NCBI GenBank assembly: GCA_049792815.1
Contig: JBARBG010000133.1
Coordinates: forward strand, 1 to 64,000
Direction of reading: 5' to 3'
Length of the DNA: 64,000 bases
Source: DAIDKA01 sp049792815
GTDB lineage: Bacteria; Pseudomonadota; Gammaproteobacteria; Steroidobacterales; Steroidobacteraceae
The position numbers were made by a program, and so were the translations under genes. This document shows, piece after piece, positions 53,521 through 61,644 of the stretch. Within the stretch, counting starts at the first letter, position 1, and each line of letters starts with the position of its first letter. The notes beneath the pieces are model-generated. The model saw only the letters and a program-made list of their open reading frames with translations, was not told where the DNA came from and did no database searches.

Positions 53521-53573
53521 CATCAAGACGACAAACCATGCACCCCCCCGGAATCAGCCACCGGTGAAATCCA

Positions 53574-55250
53574 ATGCTGAAGACTCCGTCGCAAAAATAT
53601 GCCCCCTTTCCCCCGATCGGCCTGACCGACCGGACCTGGCCCAACCGCGTCATCGCGCGCGCTCCCACCTGGTGCAGCGTCGACCTTCGCGACGGCAACC
53701 AGGCGCTCATCGAACCGATGAATGCGGCGCGCAAGCACCGCATGTTCGAGCAGCTGGTCGCCGTCGGCTTCAAGGAAATCGAAGTCGGGTTTCCGGCCGC
53801 CTCGCAGACTGATTTCGACTTCCTCCGCGAGCTCATCGAGCGCGACCTGATCCCCGATGATGTGACCATCCAGGTGCTCACCCAGGCGCGCCCGGAAATC
53901 ATCGCGCGCACCTACCAGGCCCTCGACGGTGCCCGGCGCGTGATCATGCATGTCTACAACTCCACCTCCACCACCCAACGCCGCGTGGTCTTCAAGCTGG
54001 ATCGCGCGGGCGTCAGGGACATCGCCGTGCGCGGTGCGGAGTGTGTGCGCCGCGAAGCCGAGCGGCGCCGTGGCACGGAATGGAGTTTTGAGTACAGCCC
54101 TGAGAGTTTCACGAGCACCGAGCTGGACTATGCAGTGGAGGTCTGCGATGCCGTGACGAACGTGTGGGAACCCACGCCGCAGCGCAAGGCCATCCTGAAC
54201 CTGCCGGCCACGGTTGAAATGGCCACGCCCAACATCTACGCCGACCAGATCGAATGGTTCTGCCGACATGTCGCGCACCGTGACAGCGTCGTGATCAGCG
54301 TGCACCCACACAACGATCGCGGTACCGGGGTCGCGGCCGCCGAGCTTGCCGTGATGGCGGGTGCGGATCGTGTCGAAGGCACGCTGTTCGGCAATGGCGA
54401 ACGCACCGGCAATGTCGATGTGGTGACGCTGGCACTGAATCTGTATTCCCAGGGCGTGGCGCCGGGTCTGGACTTCTCGAACATCAATGAGGTGGCGCGC
54501 TGCGCGGAGGCCTGCAACCAGCTGCCCATCCATCCGCGCCATCCCTATGTGGGCGACCTGGTGTTCACCGCGTTTTCCGGCTCGCACCAGGATGCGATCA
54601 AGAAGGGCTTCGCGGCCCTTCAGCCCGGCGCGATCTGGGACGTTCCCTACCTGCCCATCGATCCCCGCGACCTGGGCCGCACCTATGACTCCATCGTTCG
54701 CATCAACAGCCAGTCCGGCAAGGGCGGCGTCGCCTACCTGCTGGAGCGCGACCACCAGTACGTGCTGCCGCGGCGCCTGCAGATAGAGTTCAGCCAGGTG
54801 GTCCAGGCGGCGGTGGATGCCTCGGGCAAGGAACTCACCAGCGATGAACTCGCGGCGCTGTTCAGCGCCGAATACCTGAGCAGCACCGGACCCTTCGTGT
54901 ACCGCTCGCACCAGCTGGCGGCGACCGCCGACGGCGCCGATCGCGAGCGCATCACGCTGCATGTGGACCGCAATGGCGCGCCGGTCACCCTGACCGGGTC
55001 AGGGTCCGGACCCATCGACGCGCTGGTGGCGGCACTTGGACTGCCGATGGATGTGCTGTCGTACTCGGAGCATTCCCGCGCCGCCGGCAGCGGCGCGCAG
55101 GCCGTGGCCTACGTGGAGATCACGACCCACTCGCGCGTGACCCTGTTCGGCGTCGGCATCCATAACAACATCATCACGGCCTCGCTGCTGGCGGTGCTGT
55201 CGGCCGTGAACCGGGCCATGGCCCGGGGTGCGCTCAGCGTTGCCGCGTAA
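53574..55250 (+). CDS. leuA: 2-isopropylmalate synthase
   Basis: A 558-residue enzyme that condenses acetyl-CoA with 2-oxoisovalerate, the first step of leucine synthesis. The barrel has RAPTWCSVDLRDGNQALIEPM with the metal-binding Asp, EIEVGFPAASQTDFDF, and HPHNDRGTGVAAAELAVMAGADRVEGTLFGNGERTGN. The C-terminal leucine-binding regulatory domain ends near GIHNNIITASLLAVLSAVNR. Length and sequence match the long LeuA type 2 group. Control appears double: feedback by leucine and the upstream leader. The stop abuts the convergent PBP4 gene. Confidence 0.96.
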   Translation: MLKTPSQKYAPFPPIGLTDRTWPNRVIARAPTWCSVDLRDGNQALIEPMNAARKHRMFEQLVAVGFKEIEVGFPAASQTDFDFLRELIERDLIPDDVTIQVLTQARPEIIARTYQALDGARRVIMHVYNSTSTTQRRVVFKLDRAGVRDIAVRGAECVRREAERRRGTEWSFEYSPESFTSTELDYAVEVCDAVTNVWEPTPQRKAILNLPATVEMATPNIYADQIEWFCRHVAHRDSVVISVHPHNDRGTGVAAAELAVMAGADRVEGTLFGNGERTGNVDVVTLALNLYSQGVAPGLDFSNINEVARCAEACNQLPIHPRHPYVGDLVFTAFSGSHQDAIKKGFAALQPGAIWDVPYLPIDPRDLGRTYDSIVRINSQSGKGGVAYLLERDHQYVLPRRLQIEFSQVVQAAVDASGKELTSDELAALFSAEYLSSTGPFVYRSHQLAATADGADRERITLHVDRNGAPVTLTGSGSGPIDALVAALGLPMDVLSYSEHSRAAGSGAQAVAYVEITTHSRVTLFGVGIHNNIITASLLAVLSAVNRAMARGALSVAA

Positions 55251-56717
55251 TCAATAACGGCCGAGCAGCTCCTCGACATCGGCACGTGCTGCCTGCAGCG
55301 CCTCGCGCAGCGGAATGCGGGCGCGCGTTTCGCCGCCATTGACGATGGCGGCGAAGGCGATCCAGCCGCCATTGCGTTTGCGCAGGTAGCCCGCAATCCC
55401 GAGCACGGAATGGGGCGTGTCCATGCTCCCGGTCTTGAGCGCGACCCGGTCAAGCCACGCGTCATTGCCCTCGCGCAGGAAGCCGAAGGAGGCATCCCGC
55501 GGTACGATCAGCCCGCCGTAATAGCTTGGAAAGCGCCGCGTGTCCCGATAGGCATGCGCCAGAACCAGCACCAGGTCATGGGCCGAGAGCAGATTCTCGG
55601 GCGTGAGCCCGCTGCCGCTGTGCAGGAGGGGCCCGGGGCTGGCGCCGGGTCCGAGGGTTGCGAGGAAGTCCGACAGCACCCTGGCGGCGCCCGCCAGCCC
55701 GGTCGGCGCCGTGCCGCCCGTATCGGCGGCCAGGTCAAGGGTGAGCACATCGGCAATGTAGTTGTTGGAGTAACGCAGCATCCGGCCCAGCTGCTCACCC
55801 AATGCCAGTCCCTCAACCTGCGCCAGCGGATGCATCGTGGCCGCCGGTGGCGCACCCGTGACCACCCCGCCAGTGACCTGCACTCCCAGTTCACGCAGCA
55901 TCTCCCGCAGCAGCAGTCCCGCATCGCGCACCGGATCGGACATCGAGCGGTACAGCTGCTGCGCGGGCCCTTCGGGAATGTCACCGCCGGCGCGCAAGTG
56001 GTCGCCCTTGGCATCGGTCACCCGTTCCACCCAGAAGCTCTGGCGTGCGCCGGCGCCCACCGTGTGTACGGTGCCTTCCACGGTGATGGGCAGCTGCGTG
56101 ACCCCGCAGCCCTGCACCAAGGCTGCGGCACCCATGGCGCCCGGGCGCACCTGCACGCACCAGTTGCCGAAATCCACGCCGATCGCGCCCAACGGCGCGT
56201 TGTAGGAACGGTCGCTGTGCTGCAGGGCATCGCAGCGGTCCTGGGTCTCACAGCCCACCGCACCGAAGGGTGCGGGGATCACCAGCAGCCTGCCCTGCAC
56301 CCGAGTCACGCCTGCGCCGCGCAGCTGGACCGCGAGACTCCAGAACGCCTGGTCATCCAGCGAGGGATCGCCCGCACCCAGCAGCACCAGGTCACCGCGC
56401 AGCTCACCGTCGCTGATCGCGCCGCTGGTCAGCAAGCGGGTATGGAACACCTTGTCGGGCGGCCACTTTGCGAGTGCCGCTGCCGCGGTCACGAGTTTCG
56501 TGAGCGAGGCCGGGGTCAGATGCGTGTCGGCGTGCAGCTCATCGATGGCGCGGTTGTCGTCCAGGTCGATGGCCGCGGCGCTGACCTGTGCGCCGGTTTG
56601 CGCAAGCTGGGCCAGCGCCGGCCACTGGGGACGCTCGGCGGTGGCGACCGGCGCGGCGTGCAGGGTCGCCGAGGCCGCCATCAATGCGAGCGCCGCGAAC
56701 ACTTTGCCGGAATTCAC
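55251..56717 (-). CDS. dacB: D-alanyl-D-alanine carboxypeptidase/endopeptidase (PBP4, DacB type)
   Basis: A 488-residue periplasmic serine peptidase of the S13 family that trims or cleaves murein cross-links. The three motifs are present: Ser71-x-x-Lys74 (PASLTKLV), Ser317-x-Asn319 (YSNNY) and Lys428-Thr-Gly (LKTGSMD). A large insert domain lies between the first two. GTG at 56717 is preferred: it gives a clean signal peptide (LALMAASATLHA) and follows GGGGAGAGGG with good spacing; a longer reading from 56819 lacks these. Confidence 0.93.
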   Translation of the reverse strand: MNSGKVFAALALMAASATLHAAPVATAERPQWPALAQLAQTGAQVSAAAIDLDDNRAIDELHADTHLTPASLTKLVTAAAALAKWPPDKVFHTRLLTSGAISDGELRGDLVLLGAGDPSLDDQAFWSLAVQLRGAGVTRVQGRLLVIPAPFGAVGCETQDRCDALQHSDRSYNAPLGAIGVDFGNWCVQVRPGAMGAAALVQGCGVTQLPITVEGTVHTVGAGARQSFWVERVTDAKGDHLRAGGDIPEGPAQQLYRSMSDPVRDAGLLLREMLRELGVQVTGGVVTGAPPAATMHPLAQVEGLALGEQLGRMLRYSNNYIADVLTLDLAADTGGTAPTGLAGAARVLSDFLATLGPGASPGPLLHSGSGLTPENLLSAHDLVLVLAHAYRDTRRFPSYYGGLIVPRDASFGFLREGNDAWLDRVALKTGSMDTPHSVLGIAGYLRKRNGGWIAFAAIVNGGETRARIPLREALQAARADVEELLGRY

Positions 56718-56836
56718 CGCCAACACCCTCTCCCCGCAGCTTTCGCCAAATCTACCCGATGCGGCAACGTTTTGCCGTCGTCCGGCGAGGCCTTGCCACT
56801 TTCGCAAAGTGCCAAGCAATGCTCAATACGTCGCTA

Positions 56837-56852
56837 AAGTTAGGACTAACTT
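56837..56852. promoter_or_regulatory. 16-bp palindrome AAGTTAG-GA-CTAACTT
   Basis: A perfect 7-bp inverted repeat with a 2-base centre, 34 bases before the ATG at 56886 in the gap divergent from dacB. Size and symmetry suit a dimeric regulator. Confidence 0.5.
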
Positions 56853-56885
56853 GCGAGGCACATTCGCGGCCTCGGAGTCCTAAGC

Positions 56886-57581
56886 ATGAACATCAGCCAC
56901 ATCGCCAGCAATCTGTACCAGCAATATCCCATGAGCCTGATCGGCAATGTGTCCCAGAGTTCCGGCAGCGGCGCCACGAGTTCATTGCCGGGTGTGCCGC
57001 AGAGCGCCACACAGACGCCACCGGCCGGTGGCCTGTTCGACGCCCTGATGCAGGCCCTCACTCAGTCCGGGGCGCTCACCACCACCACTGCCGCAACCTC
57101 CGCCGCCGGCACCGCCACGACCACCACGGATGCCACCGCGACATCGGGCACGCTGACTCCGCAGCAGGCCATGCACGCCTTTATCCAGAACCTGGTCGCG
57201 GCCCTGCAGGCCCAGGGCAGCGGCACCACGGCCACCGCCAATTCAACCAGCAGCACCGATCCCAGCACCGATACGTCAGGCGTCGCGCGTGCCCACGGTC
57301 ACCACGGACGTGGTCATGGCCACGGCGGACAGATGGGGGCGGCGCTTCAGGATCTCATCGAAGCAGTGGACAGCACCGCGACGGCGTCGACGGCGGGCAG
57401 CGCGGCGAGCGCGGCCACGGCCGGCACCACCGCAACGGCTCCCCTGCAGCAAAGCTTCCAGAACCTGGTGAGCAGCATGGGCGGCAGCAGCGCGGCGTCG
57501 CTGTCGAGCTTTCTGACGAACTTCGCGAACGACCTGTCAGGCATGAGCCTGGTCGGCAACCTGGTCAACACGCGGGCCTGA
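56886..57581 (+). CDS. Thr/Ala/Ser-rich protein with a His-rich segment (231 aa)
   Basis: No family recognised. Four short helical blocks (LFDALMQALTQSGAL, HAFIQNLVAALQAQG, ALQDLIEAVDS, SFQNLVSSMGG followed by SLSSFLTNFANDL) are joined by low-complexity linkers rich in Thr, Ala and Ser. In the middle lies AHGHHGRGHGHGG, a likely metal-binding or pH-sensing patch. No signal peptide or membrane helix. It precedes a QseBC/PmrAB-like two-component operon by 34 bases and may be cotranscribed or coregulated. Codon use is as G/C-rich as its neighbours, so it is probably a real gene. Confidence 0.65.
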   Translation: MNISHIASNLYQQYPMSLIGNVSQSSGSGATSSLPGVPQSATQTPPAGGLFDALMQALTQSGALTTTTAATSAAGTATTTTDATATSGTLTPQQAMHAFIQNLVAALQAQGSGTTATANSTSSTDPSTDTSGVARAHGHHGRGHGHGGQMGAALQDLIEAVDSTATASTAGSAASAATAGTTATAPLQQSFQNLVSSMGGSSAASLSSFLTNFANDLSGMSLVGNLVNTRA

Positions 57582-57599
57582 TCGACCCAAGTTGCGGTT

Positions 57600-57608
57600 T
57601 GCTACAGT
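57600..57608 (+). promoter_or_regulatory. Extended -10 (TGC-TACAGT) of the response regulator gene
   Basis: An extended -10 box only 6 bases before the ATG at 57615. The expected start of transcription is the ATG or the base before it. It partly overlaps the 22-bp palindrome at 57605-57626. Confidence 0.5.
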
Positions 57609-57626
57609 ACGCGCATGCGCGTACTG
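57605..57626. promoter_or_regulatory. Perfect 22-bp palindrome spanning the regulator's start codon
   Basis: Each half reads CAGTACGCGCA; the centre of symmetry falls inside the ATG. It overlaps the end of the -10 box and codons 1-4. A dimeric protein bound here would block both transcription and, if the symmetry acts in RNA, translation initiation. Confidence 0.55.
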
Positions 57627-58271
57627 CTGGTTGAAGATGACCGGATGATCGCCGAGGCCGTGCGCACGGCGCTCGAGCAGGACGGTCATGTGACCGATTG
57701 GATGGGCGACGGCGCCGCGGCACTTGCCGCCCTGGGCCATTCGCAATTCGACATCGTACTGCTGGATCTGGGCCTGCCGCGCAAGGATGGCTTGAGCGTA
57801 CTGCGACACCTGCGTGAACGCGGTGATGCAACCGCGGTCATCATCATCACGGCGCGCGATGACGTCCGCAGCCGCGTTGCGGGTCTGGACAGCGGCGCCG
57901 ATGACTACCTCGTCAAACCCTTCGACCTGAATGAGCTGGCGGCACGGATGCGCGCGGCGGTGCGCCGCAGTGCCGGCCGCGGCGATCCGGTGATCGAGCA
58001 CGGCGACGTCCGCCTGAATCCCGTGACCCGCGAGGTCTACAAGGCGGGCGAGCCGATTGCGCTCTCGGGCAAGGAATTTGCGGTACTCGAAGCCCTGCTG
58101 CTGCGGCCCGGCGCCGTGCTGTCGCGAGCGCAGCTCGAGGATCGGCTCTACGGCTTCGGCGACGCCGCCGAGAGCAATGCCGTCGAGGTCTACGTGCACG
58201 CGCTGCGGCGCAAGCTCGGCAGCGATGTGATCAGAACCCGGCGCGGCGCCGGATACTTCGTGCCGCGATGA
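57615..58271 (+). CDS. OmpR-family response regulator (QseB/PmrA-like)
   Basis: A 218-residue regulator. The receiver has VEDD (6-9), phosphoacceptor Asp51 in VLLDLGLPRKDG, Thr in IITARDD and Lys in LVKPFDLNEL. The C-terminal winged helix ends with AVEVYVHALRRKLGSDVIRTRRGAGYFV, typical of the QseB/PmrA/TctD branch. It overlaps the kinase gene by 4 bases (ATGA). A YTTAAK-type box next to degP is a candidate target. Confidence 0.94.
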   Translation: MRVLLVEDDRMIAEAVRTALEQDGHVTDWMGDGAAALAALGHSQFDIVLLDLGLPRKDGLSVLRHLRERGDATAVIIITARDDVRSRVAGLDSGADDYLVKPFDLNELAARMRAAVRRSAGRGDPVIEHGDVRLNPVTREVYKAGEPIALSGKEFAVLEALLLRPGAVLSRAQLEDRLYGFGDAAESNAVEVYVHALRRKLGSDVIRTRRGAGYFVPR

Positions 58272-59566
58272 TGCGCTCGATACGCGCAAGACTGCTGCTG
58301 GGACTGCTGCTGCTGGTGGCCGTGATGGCGCTCATCGTCGGCTCGATCACCTATCGGCGGGTGCTCGGCGAGACCTCTGCGCTGTTCGACTACCAGCTGC
58401 GCCAGATGGCGTTGTCGCTGGGCGACCAGGCCTCGGTCATGTCGGGCTATCCATTGCCGCCGCAAGCGGAGAATTCGGACTTCGTCATCCAGATCTGGGA
58501 CATCTTCGGCACGCGCCTGTTCTCGCCCGAACTGCCCTTCGTGAGCAATGCGGTCCTGGGTTACTCGGATCTGACGTTTCAAAACGAACGCTGGCGCGTC
58601 TACGTTTGGGTCACCCGGACCAGCGTCATCCAGGTGGCCCAACCCTGGAGCGTGCGCGAAAAGCTGGCGCGCGGTGCGGCCGTGCGCATCCTGGCGCCCC
58701 TGCTCGTGTTGCTGGCCCTGATGGCCGCAGCGGCGGCCTGGATCGTCGGCCGCGCCATGCGTCCGCTCAAGGGCATCACGACCCAGCTTGAACATCGCGA
58801 CATCCACAGCCTCGCGCCACTGGCCGCGCCCGATCTGCCTGCCGAAGTCTCGCCGCTGGTTGAGGAACTCAACCGGTTGCTGAATCGGTTGTCGGATGCG
58901 TTTGCCAGTCAACGAGCCTTCGTCGCCGACGCCGCGCATGAGCTGCGCTCGCCGCTGACGGCGCTCTCACTGCAGCTGCAACTGCTGGAACGCGCGCGCG
59001 ATGAACCCGAGCGCGACCTCGCCACCTCGCGCCTGCGCGATGCCATCGAGCGCGCCACGCACCTGGTCGGTCAGCTCCTGACCCTGGCGCGCAATGAGCC
59101 CGAAGGCCTGGCGCCAAGCACGACTACCGTGCCCCTTGGCGCGACCGCCGCCAGTGCCGTCGCGGACGTACAGCCGCTCGCGCAGCAGCGTCGCATCGAG
59201 ATCCGGCTCGACGTGCCCGTGGAAATCAGCGTCAAGGGTGACGCCGAGGCCCTGCGGATCCTGGTCCGCAACCTCCTCGACAACGCCGTCCGCTACTCCC
59301 CGGAGGGTTCGCAGGTTCTGGTACGCCTGTCCCGCAGGCCGGGACAGGTCGTGCTGGAGGTCACCGACCAGGGTCCCGGAATCGCCCCCGCGGACCGCTC
59401 CCGGGCATTCGCACGCTTCTACCGGGCCCCTGGGGTCAGCGCCGGCGGCACCGGCTTGGGCTTGGCCATAGTCAAGGCCATTGCCCAGCGCCACGGCGCC
59501 GAAGTGACCCTGGACGAGGCCAAACCCCAGGGGCTGCGCGTCGCAGTGGCGTTCCCGGCCCCTTAA
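58268..59566 (+). CDS. Two-component sensor histidine kinase (QseC/PmrB-like)
   Basis: A 432-residue inner-membrane kinase. Helices at about 8-27 and 142-162 flank a periplasmic sensor domain of about 110 residues; a short HAMP-like linker leads to VADAAHELRSPLTALSLQLQ with the phosphoacceptor His224, then N-box RNLLDNAVRYSPEG, G1 VTDQGPGI and G2 GGTGLGLAIV. Translation is coupled to the regulator gene. The stop codon lies inside the YTTAAK box that precedes degP. Confidence 0.94.
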   Translation: MMRSIRARLLLGLLLLVAVMALIVGSITYRRVLGETSALFDYQLRQMALSLGDQASVMSGYPLPPQAENSDFVIQIWDIFGTRLFSPELPFVSNAVLGYSDLTFQNERWRVYVWVTRTSVIQVAQPWSVREKLARGAAVRILAPLLVLLALMAAAAAWIVGRAMRPLKGITTQLEHRDIHSLAPLAAPDLPAEVSPLVEELNRLLNRLSDAFASQRAFVADAAHELRSPLTALSLQLQLLERARDEPERDLATSRLRDAIERATHLVGQLLTLARNEPEGLAPSTTTVPLGATAASAVADVQPLAQQRRIEIRLDVPVEISVKGDAEALRILVRNLLDNAVRYSPEGSQVLVRLSRRPGQVVLEVTDQGPGIAPADRSRAFARFYRAPGVSAGGTGLGLAIVKAIAQRHGAEVTLDEAKPQGLRVAVAFPAP

Positions 59567-59578
59567 GGTTCATTTAAG
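59562..59578 (+). promoter_or_regulatory. PmrA/QseB-type box CTTAAG-GTTCA-TTTAAG
   Basis: A perfect match to the YTTAAK-N5-YTTAAK direct repeat bound by PmrA and the related QseB, 56 bases before the degP GTG and overlapping the stop codon of the kinase gene. A CATGCT hexamer about 10 bases downstream could be the -10. The neighbour regulator is of the right subfamily, so direct control of degP is a reasonable inference. Confidence 0.6.
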
Positions 59579-59633
59579 GCAGGCCGCGCATGCTGGCGTC
59601 CATCCGCGCTGCAGTGGCGCAAGGAGAGCTACC

Positions 59634-61121
59634 GTGAACTCCAGGAATTCCGCATTGATCGTATCGGTGGGTGCCGCCGTCGCATTCGCCGCCATCGCCG
59701 GTCTGTCAGCGGCAGGCGCCGCCGGCACATCCACCCCGGTCGCCATCGCCGCGCCGACGAAGGCTGAACCCATTCCGTTTATCGGCGCGCCCAACTACCG
59801 CGCCATCGTGGCTGCCAATCGGGCTGCGGTGGTCGGCATCACCACCGAGTCCAAGGCCAGCGACCTGTCCGACGACAACGATGGGGATGACCAGGGCCAG
59901 GGCAATGTCGCCCCCGGCTGGGGCGATGGCGGAAATGGCCGCGACAATCCGTTCTTTCGCTTCTTCGGCAACCCCAACATGCCGCAGCAGAATCAGGCAC
60001 CGGTGCGTGCGCTGGGGTCCGGCTTCATCGTCAGTCCCAATGGCGTGATCCTCACCAATGCGCATGTGGTGGACGGCGCCAATACGGTGACCGTCACCCT
60101 GGCGGATCATCGTGAGTACAAGGCGAAGGTGCTCGGCAAGGACAAGGCGACCGACGTGGCCGTCATCAAAATCGATGCCAAGGATCTGCCCACCGTGCAC
60201 ATGACAGCCTCGACGAACCTGCAGGTCGGTGATTACGTGCTCGCCATCGGCTCGCCCTACGGCTTCGAGGAGACCGCAACTGCCGGTATCGTGAGTGCCA
60301 AGGGCCGCACGCTGGGAAGGGACGAGCCGGTGCCCTTCATCCAAACCGACGTGGCCGTGAACCCAGGCAATTCCGGCGGCCCACTGTTTGATGGCTACGG
60401 CAATGTCGTGGGCATCAACTCGCAGATCTACAGCAACACCGGCGGCTTCCAGGGCGTGGCGTTCGCCATTCCCATCGAAGTCGCGACCCATATCCAGGAT
60501 GAGATCCTGAAGACCGGCAAGGTCGAACATGCCCTACTGGGTGTTTCCATCCAGACCATCGACCAGTCGCTGGCCCGTTCATTCCATCTGGATAAACCGG
60601 CGGGCGCGCTGGTGGCGAAGGTGGAGCCTGACAGCGCCGCGGCGCGTGCGGGACTGAAGGCCGGCGATGTGATCCTTGAGTACAACAAGGCCAACATGGT
60701 CGATGCGGGACAGCTGTCGGCGGCGGTTGCCATGGCCCAGCCGGGAGATTCAGCCAATCTCAAGGTCTGGCGCGACGGCAAGACCCTCGATCTCTCCGCG
60801 AAGCTCGGAGCCCTGCCCGGCAAGGGCGGGTTGGTGAAGACCGCGGCTGACAGCGGCGGCAAACTCGGCCTGGCGGTGCGTCCGTTGACCTCCGATGAGA
60901 GCAGCCAGAGCGGCATCGCCTCGGGGCTGCTGGTCGAGCGCGTCCAAGGCGCCGCGGCGCGTGCGGGTATACAGCCGGGCGATGTGGTGCTCGCGGTGGA
61001 TGGCACTGCGGTCAGCAATGTGGATCAGCTGCGCGGCATGGTCGGGAAGCACGACAGCACCGTAGCGCTGCTCATCCAGCGTGGTGATGCGCGCATCTTT
61101 GTGCCGGTGCAGCTGGGGTGA
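59634..61121 (+). CDS. Do-family periplasmic serine protease/chaperone (DegP/MucD)
   Basis: A 495-residue HtrA protease. A signal peptide (about 1-30) is followed by an Asp/Gly-rich LA-loop region, then the trypsin-like domain with His144 (TNAHVV), Asp174 (TDVAV) and Ser247 (GNSGGP), and two PDZ domains (about 290-380 and 400-490). It degrades or refolds damaged envelope proteins. Start GTG with AAGGAGAG 6 bases upstream. Position after a two-component system and its predicted box suggests an envelope-stress module. Confidence 0.95.
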   Translation: MNSRNSALIVSVGAAVAFAAIAGLSAAGAAGTSTPVAIAAPTKAEPIPFIGAPNYRAIVAANRAAVVGITTESKASDLSDDNDGDDQGQGNVAPGWGDGGNGRDNPFFRFFGNPNMPQQNQAPVRALGSGFIVSPNGVILTNAHVVDGANTVTVTLADHREYKAKVLGKDKATDVAVIKIDAKDLPTVHMTASTNLQVGDYVLAIGSPYGFEETATAGIVSAKGRTLGRDEPVPFIQTDVAVNPGNSGGPLFDGYGNVVGINSQIYSNTGGFQGVAFAIPIEVATHIQDEILKTGKVEHALLGVSIQTIDQSLARSFHLDKPAGALVAKVEPDSAAARAGLKAGDVILEYNKANMVDAGQLSAAVAMAQPGDSANLKVWRDGKTLDLSAKLGALPGKGGLVKTAADSGGKLGLAVRPLTSDESSQSGIASGLLVERVQGAAARAGIQPGDVVLAVDGTAVSNVDQLRGMVGKHDSTVALLIQRGDARIFVPVQLG

Positions 61122-61125
61122 AATT

Positions 61126-61638
61126 TTAAGGACCGGTGCGATCGAAGACGTACAGAAACTGGACCTTGTAGCCTTTGGGATCCGTTGCATCGACGGTGAA
61201 TGACAGTTGTTTGCCGTCCTTCGATACCCACTTCTGTCCGGAAGCGATGACCTTGCCGCCGGCTTTGTCGACCCATTGCACCTTGCGCGGGTCACCGGTG
61301 GGAATCTCGGCATAGGTGCGCGCCGGCGCCTTGCCGTCGGCAAGGTATTCCGCCGCGCTTCGGGTATCGAATTCCGGGTAGTCCTTGCCATCAGGCTTGG
61401 CCGCAAATTGCAGGAAGTTTGGGCGGCCCTGGGCGTCGATGTTGACGGCGACGCCGATCAGTATGCCGCCGTCGGTGAGCCGATAACTGCGCACTTCTGA
61501 TTGCGGCGCAGGCTCCGGAAATTTCGATGCCGCGACGTTGAGTTTCCAGGTGCCGATGACGGACGGAACCTGCGCGTGAGACGCCCATGAGCCATTGCCG
61601 AGGATCACGCCGATGATGATGCGCGCGGCAATTTTCAC
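61126..61638 (-). CDS. Small periplasmic hypothetical protein (170 aa)
   Basis: No named family. A signal peptide (about 1-22, ending SHA) precedes a lipocalin-like beta domain with IGTWKLNVAASKFPEP at the start, a segment seen in many exported proteins of soil proteobacteria and acidobacteria. GTG start. It lies 6 bases after the start of the window's next minus-strand gene region and converges with degP, the stops being 4 bases apart. Confidence 0.75.
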   Translation of the reverse strand: MKIAARIIIGVILGNGSWASHAQVPSVIGTWKLNVAASKFPEPAPQSEVRSYRLTDGGILIGVAVNIDAQGRPNFLQFAAKPDGKDYPEFDTRSAAEYLADGKAPARTYAEIPTGDPRKVQWVDKAGGKVIASGQKWVSKDGKQLSFTVDATDPKGYKVQFLYVFDRTGP

Positions 61639-61644
61639 ATGGCT

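Noticed and set aside
53523..54962. A 479-codon minus-strand frame opposite leuA
   Set aside because: leuA is clear in the plus strand with all motifs and a leader; the antisense frame is low in motif content and has no ribosome site.
57062..57460. Possible tandem DNA repeat or CRISPR-like array in the Thr/Ala-rich gene
   Set aside because: The repetitiveness comes from ACC/GCC/ACG-type codons for Thr, Ala and Ser. There are no fixed-length repeats or spacers.
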